Shown: piece after piece, positions 1 through 7,429 of the stretch | Position numbering within the stretch: the stretch's first letter is position 1 | How the letters are laid out: each line of letters opens with the position of its first letter | Source of the DNA: an uncultured Lachnospiraceae bacterium | Lineage (GTDB): Bacteria; Bacillota; Clostridia; Lachnospirales; Lachnospiraceae | Reading direction: 5' to 3' | Length of the DNA: 56,437 nucleotides | Assembly: GCA_910589075.1 (NCBI GenBank) | Contig: CAJUSK010000001.1 | Location: 1-56,437 of the forward strand | The notes under the pieces: model-generated | The model's database searches: none | What the model saw: only the letters and a program-made list of their open reading frames with translations | What the model was told of the DNA's origin: nothing | Program-made: the position numbers and the translations under genes

Positions 1-135
1 GAACGCCCTTTGAAGGGCGGCGATGAGTCAAGGGCGTAGTGGCTTGAACAAAGTGAAAGCCAGCGTCTTTAGGCGCTGGCCGGTAACAGCGGCTTATAGC
101 CGCAGAGCAAACCACCCGTTTGACGGGTGGTTATG
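1..135 (+). mobile_element. Right end of an IS200/IS605-type element (likely tnpB-linked omegaRNA)
   Basis: Four consecutive hairpins fill this stretch: CGCCCTT/AAGGGCG (4-19), GCCAGCG/CGCTGGC (59-80), GCGGCT/AGCCGC (89-103) and a perfect 9-bp stem ACCACCCGT/ACGGGTGGT (111-131), followed by TTATGATT. A terminal hairpin of this form next to further stem-loops is the known layout of IS605-family right ends, where the 3' end of tnpB overlaps the guide (omega) RNA scaffold. The frame starting at base 1 stays open to a TAG near base 37 and could be the last codons of tnpB. No transposase gene is visible in the window, so the identification rests on structure alone. Confidence 0.6.
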
Positions 136-142
136 ATTCTAC

Positions 143-260
143 CATGATAGAGAGTTCACAGAGTATGCCTTATACTGTTTATAGCAATAGAAAACCGTCA
201 GGGTGTGCGTTCTGTTTGCTCTTGACAATAGAAAACGACAGAGTATGTTTTCTACAGTCT
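143..260. repeat. Tandem array of three 40-bp-class palindromic repeats
   Basis: Three degenerate copies of the window-wide hairpin repeat start near 143, 184 and 225, giving the usual period of about 40 bp. The third is the clearest, with stem TAGAAAAC/GTTTTCTA around 229-254. The array sits between the IS605-type end and the 3' end of the PHP gene, and the TAG stop of that minus-strand gene (252-254) lies inside the right arm of the third copy. Confidence 0.6.
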
Positions 261-1070
261 GTGAAACAGGGGCTTGCGGTTATGGAATGTGGTATAATGG
301 GAAAATCCGGCTGCTTTCAGCAGTTCTTCCGCCTGTCTGAAGGCGTAGCCGATGTCCTCTGGTGTGTGTGCGTCGCTGCCTGCGGTGATGATTTCACCAC
401 CCAGCCTGCGGTAACGTTTCAGTATGGAAAGACAGGGATTGGTTTCCCTGAGCCCGCATCTGAGTCCGCCGGTATTGATTTCCAGTCCCTTTCCCTGCTG
501 TATCAGCAGACGGAGGATTTCATCCAGAATATCAGCGTATGGTTCATATGTATAGTTTTGGTCTTTGTCCGGGCCGTAGCGTACAATATAGTCCAGATGA
601 CCATATACGTCAAAATCCTGGAACGTCCGAATCGTTTCCAATATGGACGCAAAGTATTCCCTGTAGGCATCCTGCTGGGGACGGCCCTTATAGAATGCGG
701 GGTAGTAGGGGTCCTGCCCGTTGCATACATGGGAAGAGGCAATGATAAAATCAAATGGCCAGGATTTGACATACTGTTGCAGCTTTGTGGTCAGATGGGG
801 CTGCAGACCCAGTTCCACGCCAAAGCCCACCTGTATCTGATCTTTATACTGTTCCTGCACCGAGATCAATTCCTGACGATATGCGTCTGTGTCCAGAAGA
901 AAATAATCCGGAGGCAGATCGGGAGATGCAGGATAGTCAAAATCCTGGTGTTCGGTAAAACACAGATGGGTCAGGCCTGTGTTCAGAGCCTGACGGATCA
1001 TTTCTTCCATGGGGGTGTTTCCGTCTCCGGAGTGGGATGAATGCATGTGGAAATCTGCCGTAATAGACAT
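252..1070 (-). CDS. PHP-domain phosphatase, histidinol-phosphatase (HisJ/HisK) family
   Basis: This 272-residue protein begins with the PHP metal-binding motif DFHMHSSHSGDG (residues 6-17). It continues with FTEHQDFDYP (about 38-47), GVELGLQP, ASSHVCNGQDPYY, YGHLDYIVRYG and the late GSDAHTPEDIGY motif, which together supply the His/Asp/Glu ligands of a trinuclear metal site. Its length and motif order match the HisJ-type histidinol-phosphate phosphatases of Firmicutes. No other his genes are nearby, so the true substrate may be another phosphomonoester. The start is set by AAGGAGG eight bases before the ATG. A promoter TTGCAT-17-TATACT lies just upstream. Confidence 0.85.
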   Translation of the reverse strand: MSITADFHMHSSHSGDGNTPMEEMIRQALNTGLTHLCFTEHQDFDYPASPDLPPDYFLLDTDAYRQELISVQEQYKDQIQVGFGVELGLQPHLTTKLQQYVKSWPFDFIIASSHVCNGQDPYYPAFYKGRPQQDAYREYFASILETIRTFQDFDVYGHLDYIVRYGPDKDQNYTYEPYADILDEILRLLIQQGKGLEINTGGLRCGLRETNPCLSILKRYRRLGGEIITAGSDAHTPEDIGYAFRQAEELLKAAGFSHYTTFHNRKPLFHRL

Positions 1071-1118
1071 GGATAAGCCTCCTTATAAGGGATAGTCTGC
1101 ATGATGTTATGTATGGAC

Positions 1119-1147
1119 AGTATAGGGCATCCTCAGAGAAAATGCAA
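1119..1147 (-). promoter_or_regulatory. SigA-type promoter of the PHP gene
   Basis: On the minus strand TTGCAT (1147-1142) and TATACT (1124-1119) are separated by 17 bp, about 50 bp upstream of the ATG at 1070. No operator-like palindrome is evident. Confidence 0.6.
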
Positions 1148-1380
1148 ACGGAGTGCATCGTAAAGCAATGGGGATGTGATCCAGAACCCGACGGGCTTTT
1201 GACTCAAGTGCAAAACACAAAGGAATGTCCCCTGGCAATGCAGCAGTTATAAAGGGATTCCACGCTGGACAGAAGGAGGCAACGATACTGTTCATAAGCG
1301 GGATGGTCTTGGCAGTATCAGGATCTGCCAGTGATGGGCTGACTGAATCGACAAGGCAAAAGTTGTGGGAGGAAATAATA
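1148..1380. other. Intergenic stretch, possible eroded coding remnant
   Basis: No gene can be supported here. The plus frame of the downstream gene is open without a stop from about 1225 and would encode a hydrophobic stretch (ILFISGMVLAVSGSASDG). It has no good ribosome site, whereas the internal ATG at 1381 does, so this may be leader DNA or a decayed upstream coding segment. Confidence 0.35.
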
Positions 1381-2037
1381 ATGGAATACACATTTTCTGT
1401 AGAAGAAGCCACTCAAAAATTATTTACAAGACTTTCTGAAGCAATCGGATGGAAGTATTTGAAAAGCCAACGCTGCCTTAAAAAGACCGTCAAGGATTTG
1501 GTTTTTCAGATAAATTTTTTCTCGTCAAAATGGAATGTTTCATATGAGCGGGTTGAAGTAAGCGCCGAATTTAAGCTGTGGTGTAAAAGTTATGGGAAAT
1601 TGCCTGTAGACAATGTGATTACAATGATGCCATATTGTCCGGAGCGGTGTACGTCTAATGGCGAAGCCTGGTATGACATTTCTACCGAGGAAAAACTTCT
1701 CGCTGCCTTTGATGAGTTAAACCAAAAGATCCAACAAACGGCAGGCAGTTTGTGCGCACAATTCGAACAGGATTATCTAGGGGGAGTGGAATGCCTGTTC
1801 CGGGAACATTTTAATGAATATCGTGTGTATCTGGATTTTATCGCAGATAAACTCGGTATGTCACCTGCCATACGGGAAAAGGCCCAGGAAATATATGACA
1901 GCCTTTCTGATCATATGCGGCAGCAGGTATTGGCATATCAAAACGGGGCAAGAGACAGCTGTTGGATGGTTAACAGAAGCAACTTGAAATATATTGTCGA
2001 TAACAATTTGATACACCACCTCTTACAAAAAGCCTAA
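1381..2037 (+). CDS. Hypothetical protein, unrecognised
   Basis: A 218-residue soluble protein without signal peptide or membrane segment. The start is set by GGGAGG eight bases before the ATG at 1381, although the frame is open further upstream. The N-terminal part (KKTVKDLVFQINFFSSKWN) faintly resembles DUF4304-type proteins, often proposed to be immunity or stress proteins, where an F-x-x-Q-x-x-x-x-S-x-W-N pattern is typical. That is only a resemblance. The C-terminal half is helical and rich in Asp, Glu and Gln. Its codon use is more AT-rich than the neighbouring housekeeping genes, which would fit recent acquisition. No partner gene is adjacent. Confidence 0.55.
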   Translation: MEYTFSVEEATQKLFTRLSEAIGWKYLKSQRCLKKTVKDLVFQINFFSSKWNVSYERVEVSAEFKLWCKSYGKLPVDNVITMMPYCPERCTSNGEAWYDISTEEKLLAAFDELNQKIQQTAGSLCAQFEQDYLGGVECLFREHFNEYRVYLDFIADKLGMSPAIREKAQEIYDSLSDHMRQQVLAYQNGARDSCWMVNRSNLKYIVDNNLIHHLLQKA

Positions 2038-2248
2038 ATGTCTGTTTTCGCCTTGTCGGCTACATTGAACAATCTTATTTACAAAAACATGTGGATTCCG
2101 CGCAATTATCTGTGCAAAATGTCCCTGTTTAAGCAAAAATGCACAAAAAAATTTTGGGCCGTGGCCCCTGCACAACAGACTGCACAAATATTTCCATAAA
2201 ATGGTAGATTTTTCCCATAGTCACAATATAAATTTTTTGTTTTACATC

Positions 2249-2277
2249 TTGATATTTTTGGACAAATTAGGTAAAAT
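2249..2277 (+). promoter_or_regulatory. Promoter of the gap-pgk-tpiA block
   Basis: TTGATA (2249-2254) and TAAAAT (2272-2277) are spaced by 17 bp in a very AT-rich 320-bp intergenic region (2038-2358), about 80 bp upstream of gap. The leader holds a second TTGACA (2296-2301), but no well-spaced -10 follows it. Nothing else is seen in this intergenic stretch. Confidence 0.6.
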
Positions 2278-2358
2278 ATACATGCTGACAAAATTTTGAC
2301 AATCATTTTCCATAAGATGTCAAAATATTATAAAATTCATTTTCAGGAGGAATAAAAA

Positions 2359-3387
2359 ATGGCAGTTAAAGTAGCGATCAATGGTTTTGGCCGTATCGGA
2401 CGTCTTGCATTCAGACAGATGTTTGGTGCAGAAGGATACGAGGTTGTAGCAATCAACGATCTGACATCCCCTAAGATGTTGGCTCACTTATTGAAGTATG
2501 ACTCTTCTCAGGGCAGATATGTTGGCGTTGGAGAAGAAGATCAGGTTACCGCTGATGACGAAGCCGGCACAATCACAGTAAAAGGCAAAACAATCAGAAT
2601 TTACAAAGAGCCGGATGCGAATAACTGCCCTTGGGGCGAAATCGGCGTAGACGTTGTTCTTGAGTGCTCCGGTTTCTATACATCTAAAGCAAAAGCACAG
2701 GCTCATATTAATGCCGGCGCTAAGAAAGTTGTTATTTCCGCTCCTGCAGGAAATGACCTTCCTACCGTTGTTTACAATGTAAACCATACAACGCTGACAA
2801 AAGATGACACAATCATCTCCGCAGCTTCCTGTACAACAAACTGCCTGGCTCCTATGGCAAAGGCTCTGAATGATCTGGCTCCCGTTGAGTCCGGTATTAT
2901 GTGCACAATCCATGCTTATACAGGCGATCAGATGATCCTTGACGGACCTCAGAGAAAAGGCGATCTGAGAAGAAGCCGCGCAGGCGCAGTGAACATCGTT
3001 CCTAACTCCACAGGCGCTGCAAAAGCAATCGGCCTTGTAATTCCTGAACTGAATGGCAAATTAATCGGCGCTGCACAGCGCGTTCCTACTCCTACAGGAT
3101 CCACCACACTTCTGTTCGCAGTTGTTAACAAAACTGTAACAAAAGAAGAAGTAAACGCAGCTATGAAAGCACAGGCTAACGAGTCCTTCGGTTACAACGA
3201 AGACGAAATCGTTTCTTCCGATATCGTTGGTATGAGATATGGTTCTCTGTTCGATGCAACACAGACAATGGTAAGTCCGCTTCCGGATGGCAAGACACAG
3301 GTAGAAGTAGTTTCCTGGTATGATAATGAGAACTCCTACACAAGCCAGATGGTTCGTACAATCAAATACTTTGCTGAGTTAGGCTAA
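2359..3387 (+). CDS. gap: Glyceraldehyde-3-phosphate dehydrogenase, type I
   Basis: Converts glyceraldehyde 3-phosphate, phosphate and NAD to 1,3-bisphosphoglycerate in cytoplasmic glycolysis. The 342-residue protein has the N-terminal Rossmann motif INGFGRIGR (residues 7-15), the catalytic SAASCTTNCLAP block with Cys158, and the C-terminal SWYDNENSYTSQMVR signature. Length is normal for the family. AGGAGG precedes the ATG by a standard gap. It heads a block with pgk and tpiA, but a GC-rich hairpin and a palindromic repeat separate it from pgk, so gap mRNA is probably made in excess over the downstream genes. Codon use is highly biased, as expected for an abundant enzyme. Confidence 0.97.
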   Translation: MAVKVAINGFGRIGRLAFRQMFGAEGYEVVAINDLTSPKMLAHLLKYDSSQGRYVGVGEEDQVTADDEAGTITVKGKTIRIYKEPDANNCPWGEIGVDVVLECSGFYTSKAKAQAHINAGAKKVVISAPAGNDLPTVVYNVNHTTLTKDDTIISAASCTTNCLAPMAKALNDLAPVESGIMCTIHAYTGDQMILDGPQRKGDLRRSRAGAVNIVPNSTGAAKAIGLVIPELNGKLIGAAQRVPTPTGSTTLLFAVVNKTVTKEEVNAAMKAQANESFGYNEDEIVSSDIVGMRYGSLFDATQTMVSPLPDGKTQVEVVSWYDNENSYTSQMVRTIKYFAELG

Positions 3388-3419
3388 TGCTTCACGGGCA
3401 ATGAAACAGTTTTGATCTT

Positions 3420-3456
3420 AAAGGTCCGGGCCATAGGGACCGGGCCTTTCATTTAG
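3420..3456 (+). terminator. Terminator or attenuator after gap
   Basis: A 10-bp stem AAAGGTCCGG/CCGGGCCTTT (one G-U pair) is followed by the short T-rich tail TCATTTAGTT. It could reduce readthrough from gap into pgk. Confidence 0.6.
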
Positions 3457-3461
3457 TTATG

Positions 3462-3496
3462 ACAATAGAAAGTTCGCAAAGCGTGCTTTCTATTGT
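3462..3496 (+). repeat. Palindromic repeat copy between gap and pgk (best-preserved single copy)
   Basis: Perfect 11-bp arms ACAATAGAAAG (3462-3472) and CTTTCTATTGT (3486-3496) enclose a smaller CGC-AAA-GCG hairpin. It is preceded by the usual TATG. The right arm ends five bases before the pgk Shine-Dalgarno sequence, so in mRNA the hairpin would sit directly upstream of the pgk ribosome site. Confidence 0.8.
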
Positions 3497-3514
3497 TTTA
3501 TGGAGGGAAAAATC

Positions 3515-4738
3515 ATGGGATTGAATAAGAAGTCCGTAGATGACATCAATGTAAAAGGCAAACGTGTCCTGGTCAGATGTGATTTTAACGTACCGCTGAA
3601 GAGTGGTGAAATCACAGACGAAACACGTATTGTAGCTGCGCTTCCTACAATCAATAAACTGTTAAAGGACGGCGGCAAAGTGATTCTCTGCTCTCATCTG
3701 GGCAAAGTAAAGAATGGCCCCAATGAGGGAGAATCCCTTGCACCGGTTGCAAAGAGACTGTCTGAGAAACTGGGCAAAGAAGTGAATTTTGTAGCTGATT
3801 ACAGCGTAACAGGCGAAGCTGCAACCAAGGCAGTGGAAGCAATGCAGGAAGGAGATGTGGTACTTCTTCAGAATACACGTTTCCGCGGCGCTGAAGAGAC
3901 AAAGAACGGCGAAGCATTCTCCAAAGAACTGGCTGATTTGGCTGATGTATATGTATGTGACGCTTTTGGATCTTCCCACAGGGCTCACGCATCCGTGGCA
4001 GGCGTAACAAAATGCATTACCGAAAAAGGCGGAGAGAACGCAGTTGGTTATCTGATGCAGAAAGAAATCGACTTCCTGGGCAACGCGGTTGAGAATCCGG
4101 TAAGACCTTTCGTAGCTATTTTGGGCGGTGCTAAGGTAGCGGACAAATTAAACGTAATCAACAATCTGTTAGAGAAATGCGATACGCTCATTATCGGCGG
4201 CGGTATGGCATTTACCTTCCTGAAAGCAAAAGGGCTGGAAGTAGGTAACTCTCTTGTAGATAACGAAAAACTGGATTACTGCAAAGAAATGATGGAAAAG
4301 GCAGAAAAGCTGGGTAAGAAGCTGCTTCTTCCTGTAGACACCACCATCGCTTCTCATTTCCCGGATCCCATTGACGGACCGATTGATGTGAAAGTTGTTG
4401 CGGCAGATGCAATCCCTGCAGATATGGAAGGACTGGACATCGGAACCGAGACAGCAAAACTGTATGCAGATGCAGTAAAATCCGCTAAGACAGTTGTGTG
4501 GAACGGACCGATGGGTGTATTTGAGAACCCTACACTTGCAGCAGGCACGATTGCAGTGGCAAAATCCCTGGCTGAAACAGATGCAACAACCATTATTGGC
4601 GGCGGAGATTCTGCGGCTGCAGTAAATCAGCTCGGCTTTGCAGACAAGATGAGCCATATTTCCACTGGCGGCGGTGCGTCCCTGGAATTCCTGGAAGGAA
4701 AAGAACTGCCTGGTGTAGCGGCAGCCGATGATAAATAA
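3515..4738 (+). CDS. pgk: Phosphoglycerate kinase
   Basis: Transfers phosphate from 1,3-bisphosphoglycerate to ADP, the first ATP-yielding step of glycolysis, in the cytoplasm. The 407-residue protein shows the substrate-binding VLVRCDFNVP motif near the N-terminus, SHLGKVKNGPNEG, the arginine-bearing NTRF motif, and the C-terminal nucleotide loop GGGDSAAAVNQLG with STGGGASLEFLEG. The start is the ATG at 3515, because GGAGGG lies eight bases upstream; an earlier in-frame ATG at 3500 overlaps that ribosome site. tpiA follows after a short gap with its own ribosome site, so the two are probably co-transcribed. Confidence 0.96.
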   Translation: MGLNKKSVDDINVKGKRVLVRCDFNVPLKSGEITDETRIVAALPTINKLLKDGGKVILCSHLGKVKNGPNEGESLAPVAKRLSEKLGKEVNFVADYSVTGEAATKAVEAMQEGDVVLLQNTRFRGAEETKNGEAFSKELADLADVYVCDAFGSSHRAHASVAGVTKCITEKGGENAVGYLMQKEIDFLGNAVENPVRPFVAILGGAKVADKLNVINNLLEKCDTLIIGGGMAFTFLKAKGLEVGNSLVDNEKLDYCKEMMEKAEKLGKKLLLPVDTTIASHFPDPIDGPIDVKVVAADAIPADMEGLDIGTETAKLYADAVKSAKTVVWNGPMGVFENPTLAAGTIAVAKSLAETDATTIIGGGDSAAAVNQLGFADKMSHISTGGGASLEFLEGKELPGVAAADDK

Positions 4739-4768
4739 AGACAGTTGATCATAAAGGAGAAGAAAGCA

Positions 4769-5515
4769 ATGGCAAGAAAGAAAATCGTAGCCGGCAACTG
4801 GAAGATGAATATGACTCCCAGCCAGGCTGTAGCATTGTGCGATGAATTAAAGGATCTGGTAAAATCCGATACAGTAGATGTTGTTTACTGTGTTCCGGCA
4901 ATTGACATTGTTCCGGTTGTGGAAGCTGTAAAGGGTACAAACGTAGAAGTTGGCGCTGAGAATATGTACTTTGAAGAAAAAGGCGCTTATACCGGAGAGA
5001 TTTCTGCAGAAATGCTGGTTGACGCAGGCGTAAAATATGTGATTATCGGACATTCCGAGAGACGCGATTACTTTAAAGAGGACGATGCGCTGCTGAATAA
5101 GAAAGTAAAGAAAGCTTTCGAAGCAGGCCTGACACCGATCCTTTGCTGTGGTGAAACACTGGAGCAGAGAGAGATGGGCGTTACAATGGATTGGATCAGA
5201 TTACAGATTAAGTCCGATCTGGTTGATATTACAGCAGATCAGGTAAAATCCATGGTGATTGCTTATGAACCGATCTGGGCGATTGGCACAGGCAAGACAG
5301 CTACTACGGAACAGGCACAGGAAGTTTGCAAGGGTGTTCGTGACTGTATCGCAGAAATGTATGATGAAGCTACAGCGCAGGCAGTACGTATTCAGTACGG
5401 CGGGTCTGTAAATGCCGGCAACGCAGCAGAACTGTTTGCACAGCCGGATATTGACGGCGGCCTGGTTGGCGGCGCTTCTCTGAAAGCCGACTTTGGTAAG
5501 ATTGTAAACTACTGA
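4769..5515 (+). CDS. tpiA: Triosephosphate isomerase
   Basis: Interconverts dihydroxyacetone phosphate and glyceraldehyde 3-phosphate. The 248-residue TIM barrel shows the N-terminal active-site lysine in AGNWKMN, the catalytic histidine in IIGHSERR, the catalytic glutamate in IAYEPIWAIGTGKTAT and the phosphate-binding QYGGSVNAGN and GLVGGASL loops. The start at 4769 follows AAAGGAG with normal spacing and gives the usual family length. It ends the gap-pgk-tpiA block, and a hairpin follows at 5523-5556. Confidence 0.96.
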   Translation: MARKKIVAGNWKMNMTPSQAVALCDELKDLVKSDTVDVVYCVPAIDIVPVVEAVKGTNVEVGAENMYFEEKGAYTGEISAEMLVDAGVKYVIIGHSERRDYFKEDDALLNKKVKKAFEAGLTPILCCGETLEQREMGVTMDWIRLQIKSDLVDITADQVKSMVIAYEPIWAIGTGKTATTEQAQEVCKGVRDCIAEMYDEATAQAVRIQYGGSVNAGNAAELFAQPDIDGGLVGGASLKADFGKIVNY

Positions 5516-5522
5516 TTGAAAA

Positions 5523-5556
5523 CATCCCCTCTTCTGCATATGTAAGGAGAGGGGAT
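5523..5556 (+). terminator. Strong hairpin after tpiA, no clear U-tract
   Basis: Perfect 10-bp arms CATCCCCTCT and AGAGGGGATG flank a 14-base loop between tpiA and the lipoprotein gene. The 3' side is GAGGATATAAG, which lacks a T run and overlaps the ribosome site of the next gene. It may act as a transcript-stabilising or translation-modulating hairpin more than as a true terminator. Confidence 0.5.
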
Positions 5557-5568
5557 GGAGGATATAAG

Positions 5569-6132
5569 ATGAATTGCTTTAAGAAATTGTTTGTTGTCGG
5601 AATGGCAACACTGGCTGTTCTCCTGACAGGCTGCGGAGGGGGCAAAGGTGAGCCGCCCGAAGTGATGATAGACGGTGTGAGTTTGGTGGTAGGAGAGAGC
5701 GTACCTGGGGATTTAACAAATCAGGGCTTTGAATTGAACGATCTCGGCGCCATGATTTTTGAATTGCCTGAAAGATCCTGGGTTTCGTCTATTTTCCTGG
5801 AGAAAGACGGTGTGAGCTACGGAAGCCTGACGCTGACCAATGAAAGCAGAGAAAGTAAATTCGTGGGAAGCTGTCTGATCGAGGAAATCAAGTTTTATTC
5901 CTTGAATGAAACAAATACGGACATCAATATTACCATTAACGGTGTCAACCCGGTAGGAATGACATTGGATGAGCTGAAAGCAGCTTACCCGGATCTGGAA
6001 GTGGATGAAAACAGTGACAGCGATTACTTTTTCCATTACCTGAGAAATGGTAAATATACCATTTGTTTTCATTATACAAAAGATGTTATGACTGATATTG
6101 ACGTACAACATGAGTTTTCCAAGGGCTATTAG
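5569..6132 (+). CDS. Predicted lipoprotein of unknown function
   Basis: A 187-residue protein with a classical lipoprotein signal: KK at residues 5-6, a hydrophobic core, and the lipobox LLTGC with Cys22, followed by a Gly-rich linker. The mature part is acidic and predicted mostly beta, with no enzyme motif I recognise. GGAGG precedes the ATG. It would be anchored on the outer face of the cytoplasmic membrane. It may be read from the tpiA transcript, since no separate promoter is obvious in the short gap, and it is closed by a terminator at 6179. Confidence 0.75.
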   Translation: MNCFKKLFVVGMATLAVLLTGCGGGKGEPPEVMIDGVSLVVGESVPGDLTNQGFELNDLGAMIFELPERSWVSSIFLEKDGVSYGSLTLTNESRESKFVGSCLIEEIKFYSLNETNTDINITINGVNPVGMTLDELKAAYPDLEVDENSDSDYFFHYLRNGKYTICFHYTKDVMTDIDVQHEFSKGY

Positions 6133-6178
6133 TCATAATAAAAGAAGCTGACACATTCGTACATAAAGGTATGACATG

Positions 6179-6209
6179 AAAAAGGAAGGTGCAAAGCATC
6201 TTCCTTTTT
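6179..6209 (+). terminator. Rho-independent terminator after the lipoprotein gene
   Basis: Stem AAGGAAG/CTTCCTT flanked by A and T runs (AAAAA before, TTTTT after), with an 11-base loop. This is a typical intrinsic terminator about 45 bp after the stop. Confidence 0.8.
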
Positions 6210-6441
6210 CCAACTATACTATGAGGGGGAGTATCTATGAAGAACTTAATCATGGTAGATTAAGAGTGTTGGTAGTCGAAGCCAATACCATGCATACGCG
6301 TCTGCCTCGGTGCTGACTTCATTTGATAAACTTATTATATATGGAAATTATGTCCAAATCATGTCAGAATTCTAAAAAGAATAGAAAGAAATACAGAATA
6401 AAAAATGAAAATGAAATGAAGAAAAAATGAACAAAAATACT
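6210..6441. other. Intergenic stretch without a supported gene
   Basis: AT-rich DNA between convergent transcription units. A good ribosome site (GAGGGGG) precedes an ATG at 6237, but the frame closes after eight codons (MKNLIMVD), so it is at most a leader peptide or a remnant of a deleted gene. No other structure was recognised. Confidence 0.4.
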
Positions 6442-6442
6442 T

Positions 6443-6487
6443 TGGCAGAGGTGAAACGATACAAAAGCGGTCCGTTTTCCTCTGCCA
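6443..6487 (-). terminator. Terminator of the VanZ-like gene
   Basis: On the minus strand the 9-bp arms TGGCAGAGG and CCTCTGCCA, with a long 27-base loop, are followed by AAAGTATTTTTGTTC. They lie immediately after the stop of the VanZ-like gene. Confidence 0.55.
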
Positions 6488-6488
6488 G

Positions 6489-7085
6489 TTATGTAATGGG
6501 TCGAAAATGCCGGGTCAGCCATGGGGAGGCATGATAGCCCAGTGCGCCTCCGATGGTGTTGAACATCAGATCATTGATATCAAATATACGATAAGGTGCA
6601 GGATAAATGCCATACAGCGCGGTGAGTTGTGTCAATTCAAAAAACAGTGACAGACCCATAGATAACAGGACTGTCTGACGGAGACTGCGGTGGAAATAAT
6701 ATCGCATATAAATACCAAAAGGGAACAACAGGCCAAGATTCCCGCCGATCTGGAACCAGGCCGAATGGGAGATATTGACAGTGCCCGTACCGGTGATAAT
6801 CCAGTAAAGCTGTTCTTTTATATCATAGAGAAATGCAAACGGATTGAGCCGCACACGGGCAGCCAGGGGATGTTCCAGTACATAAGTAAAGGATGGCAGA
6901 GGCGTGATAATATAAAAATACATTAAAACAAGATAAAAGATAAAGGTATACATAACGAAAGCGCGATAAAGAAGGATTTCTCCGTATTTATGACGCTGAT
7001 AAATGACACAGGGAATCAGAAATAAAACCGTTATCAGCGGAGACAGGGCATATACCATACGGAGTGGCACCAGATATTCATGCAT
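6489..7085 (-). CDS. VanZ-like family membrane protein
   Basis: A 198-residue integral membrane protein with about five hydrophobic helices. The C-terminal motif RIFDINDLMFNTIGGALGY is the VanZ-family signature (acidic D-x-x-D followed by N-T-x-G-x-x-x-G). VanZ itself raises teicoplanin resistance by an unclear mechanism, and VanZ-like proteins are common in Firmicutes without glycopeptide clusters. None of the vanHAX genes is nearby, so a resistance role should not be assumed. It stands alone on the minus strand between a terminator and the MITE. Confidence 0.82.
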   Translation of the reverse strand: MHEYLVPLRMVYALSPLITVLFLIPCVIYQRHKYGEILLYRAFVMYTFIFYLVLMYFYIITPLPSFTYVLEHPLAARVRLNPFAFLYDIKEQLYWIITGTGTVNISHSAWFQIGGNLGLLFPFGIYMRYYFHRSLRQTVLLSMGLSLFFELTQLTALYGIYPAPYRIFDINDLMFNTIGGALGYHASPWLTRHFRPIT

Positions 7086-7170
7086 TGTCTTATACTCCCG
7101 GACTGTTTGAGATTGTATTTACAGTGTACCGGATTTTCCGTAAATTGGCAACCTCTCTGCCGATTGATTT

Positions 7171-7334
7171 TAGAGTGTGTTTGAAAAATCATTCCCGCCA
7201 TCTATACGCCCCGCTTTGCGTGATATTTGCACCATATTCAGTCGACGTAGCCCACTACGCCTCCTTCATTTGGCACAAATCTCCCACAAACTGTGACGCA
7301 CATCTGACGGAAAGCATTTTTCAAACACGCTCTA
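7171..7334. mobile_element. 164-bp MITE with 20-bp terminal inverted repeats
   Basis: The ends TAGAGTGTGTTTGAAAAAT (left) and its inverted copy at 7315-7334 match at all but one position. The interior has no coding capacity. Both ends begin and end with TA, which is what a TA target-site duplication of an IS630/Tc1-mariner-type transposase would leave; the element proper would then start GAGTG. It lies between the VanZ-like gene start and the palindromic repeat pair at 7351. I recall similar sequences in other Lachnospiraceae intergenic regions but cannot verify this here. Confidence 0.75.
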
Positions 7335-7350
7335 GGGAGTCTTATTCATG

Positions 7351-7425
7351 GCAATAGGTAGTTTGCGAAGCGTGGTTTGCATTGTTCATGACAATAAAAA
7401 GTTCGCAAAGTGTGCTATCGATTGT
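7351..7425. repeat. Two tandem palindromic repeats, 40-bp period
   Basis: Copies start at 7351 and 7391, exactly 40 bp apart, each with CAAT/ATTG outer ends and the TTCGCAAAG-like loop. They follow the 3' end of the anti-sigma gene (minus strand) and adjoin the MITE. The first copy is more degenerate than the second. Confidence 0.65.
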
Positions 7426-7429
7426 TTTC

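Noticed and set aside
6489..7085. Vancomycin resistance locus because of the VanZ-like protein
   Set aside because: No vanH, vanA-type ligase or vanX is nearby; VanZ-like proteins are widespread without resistance clusters.
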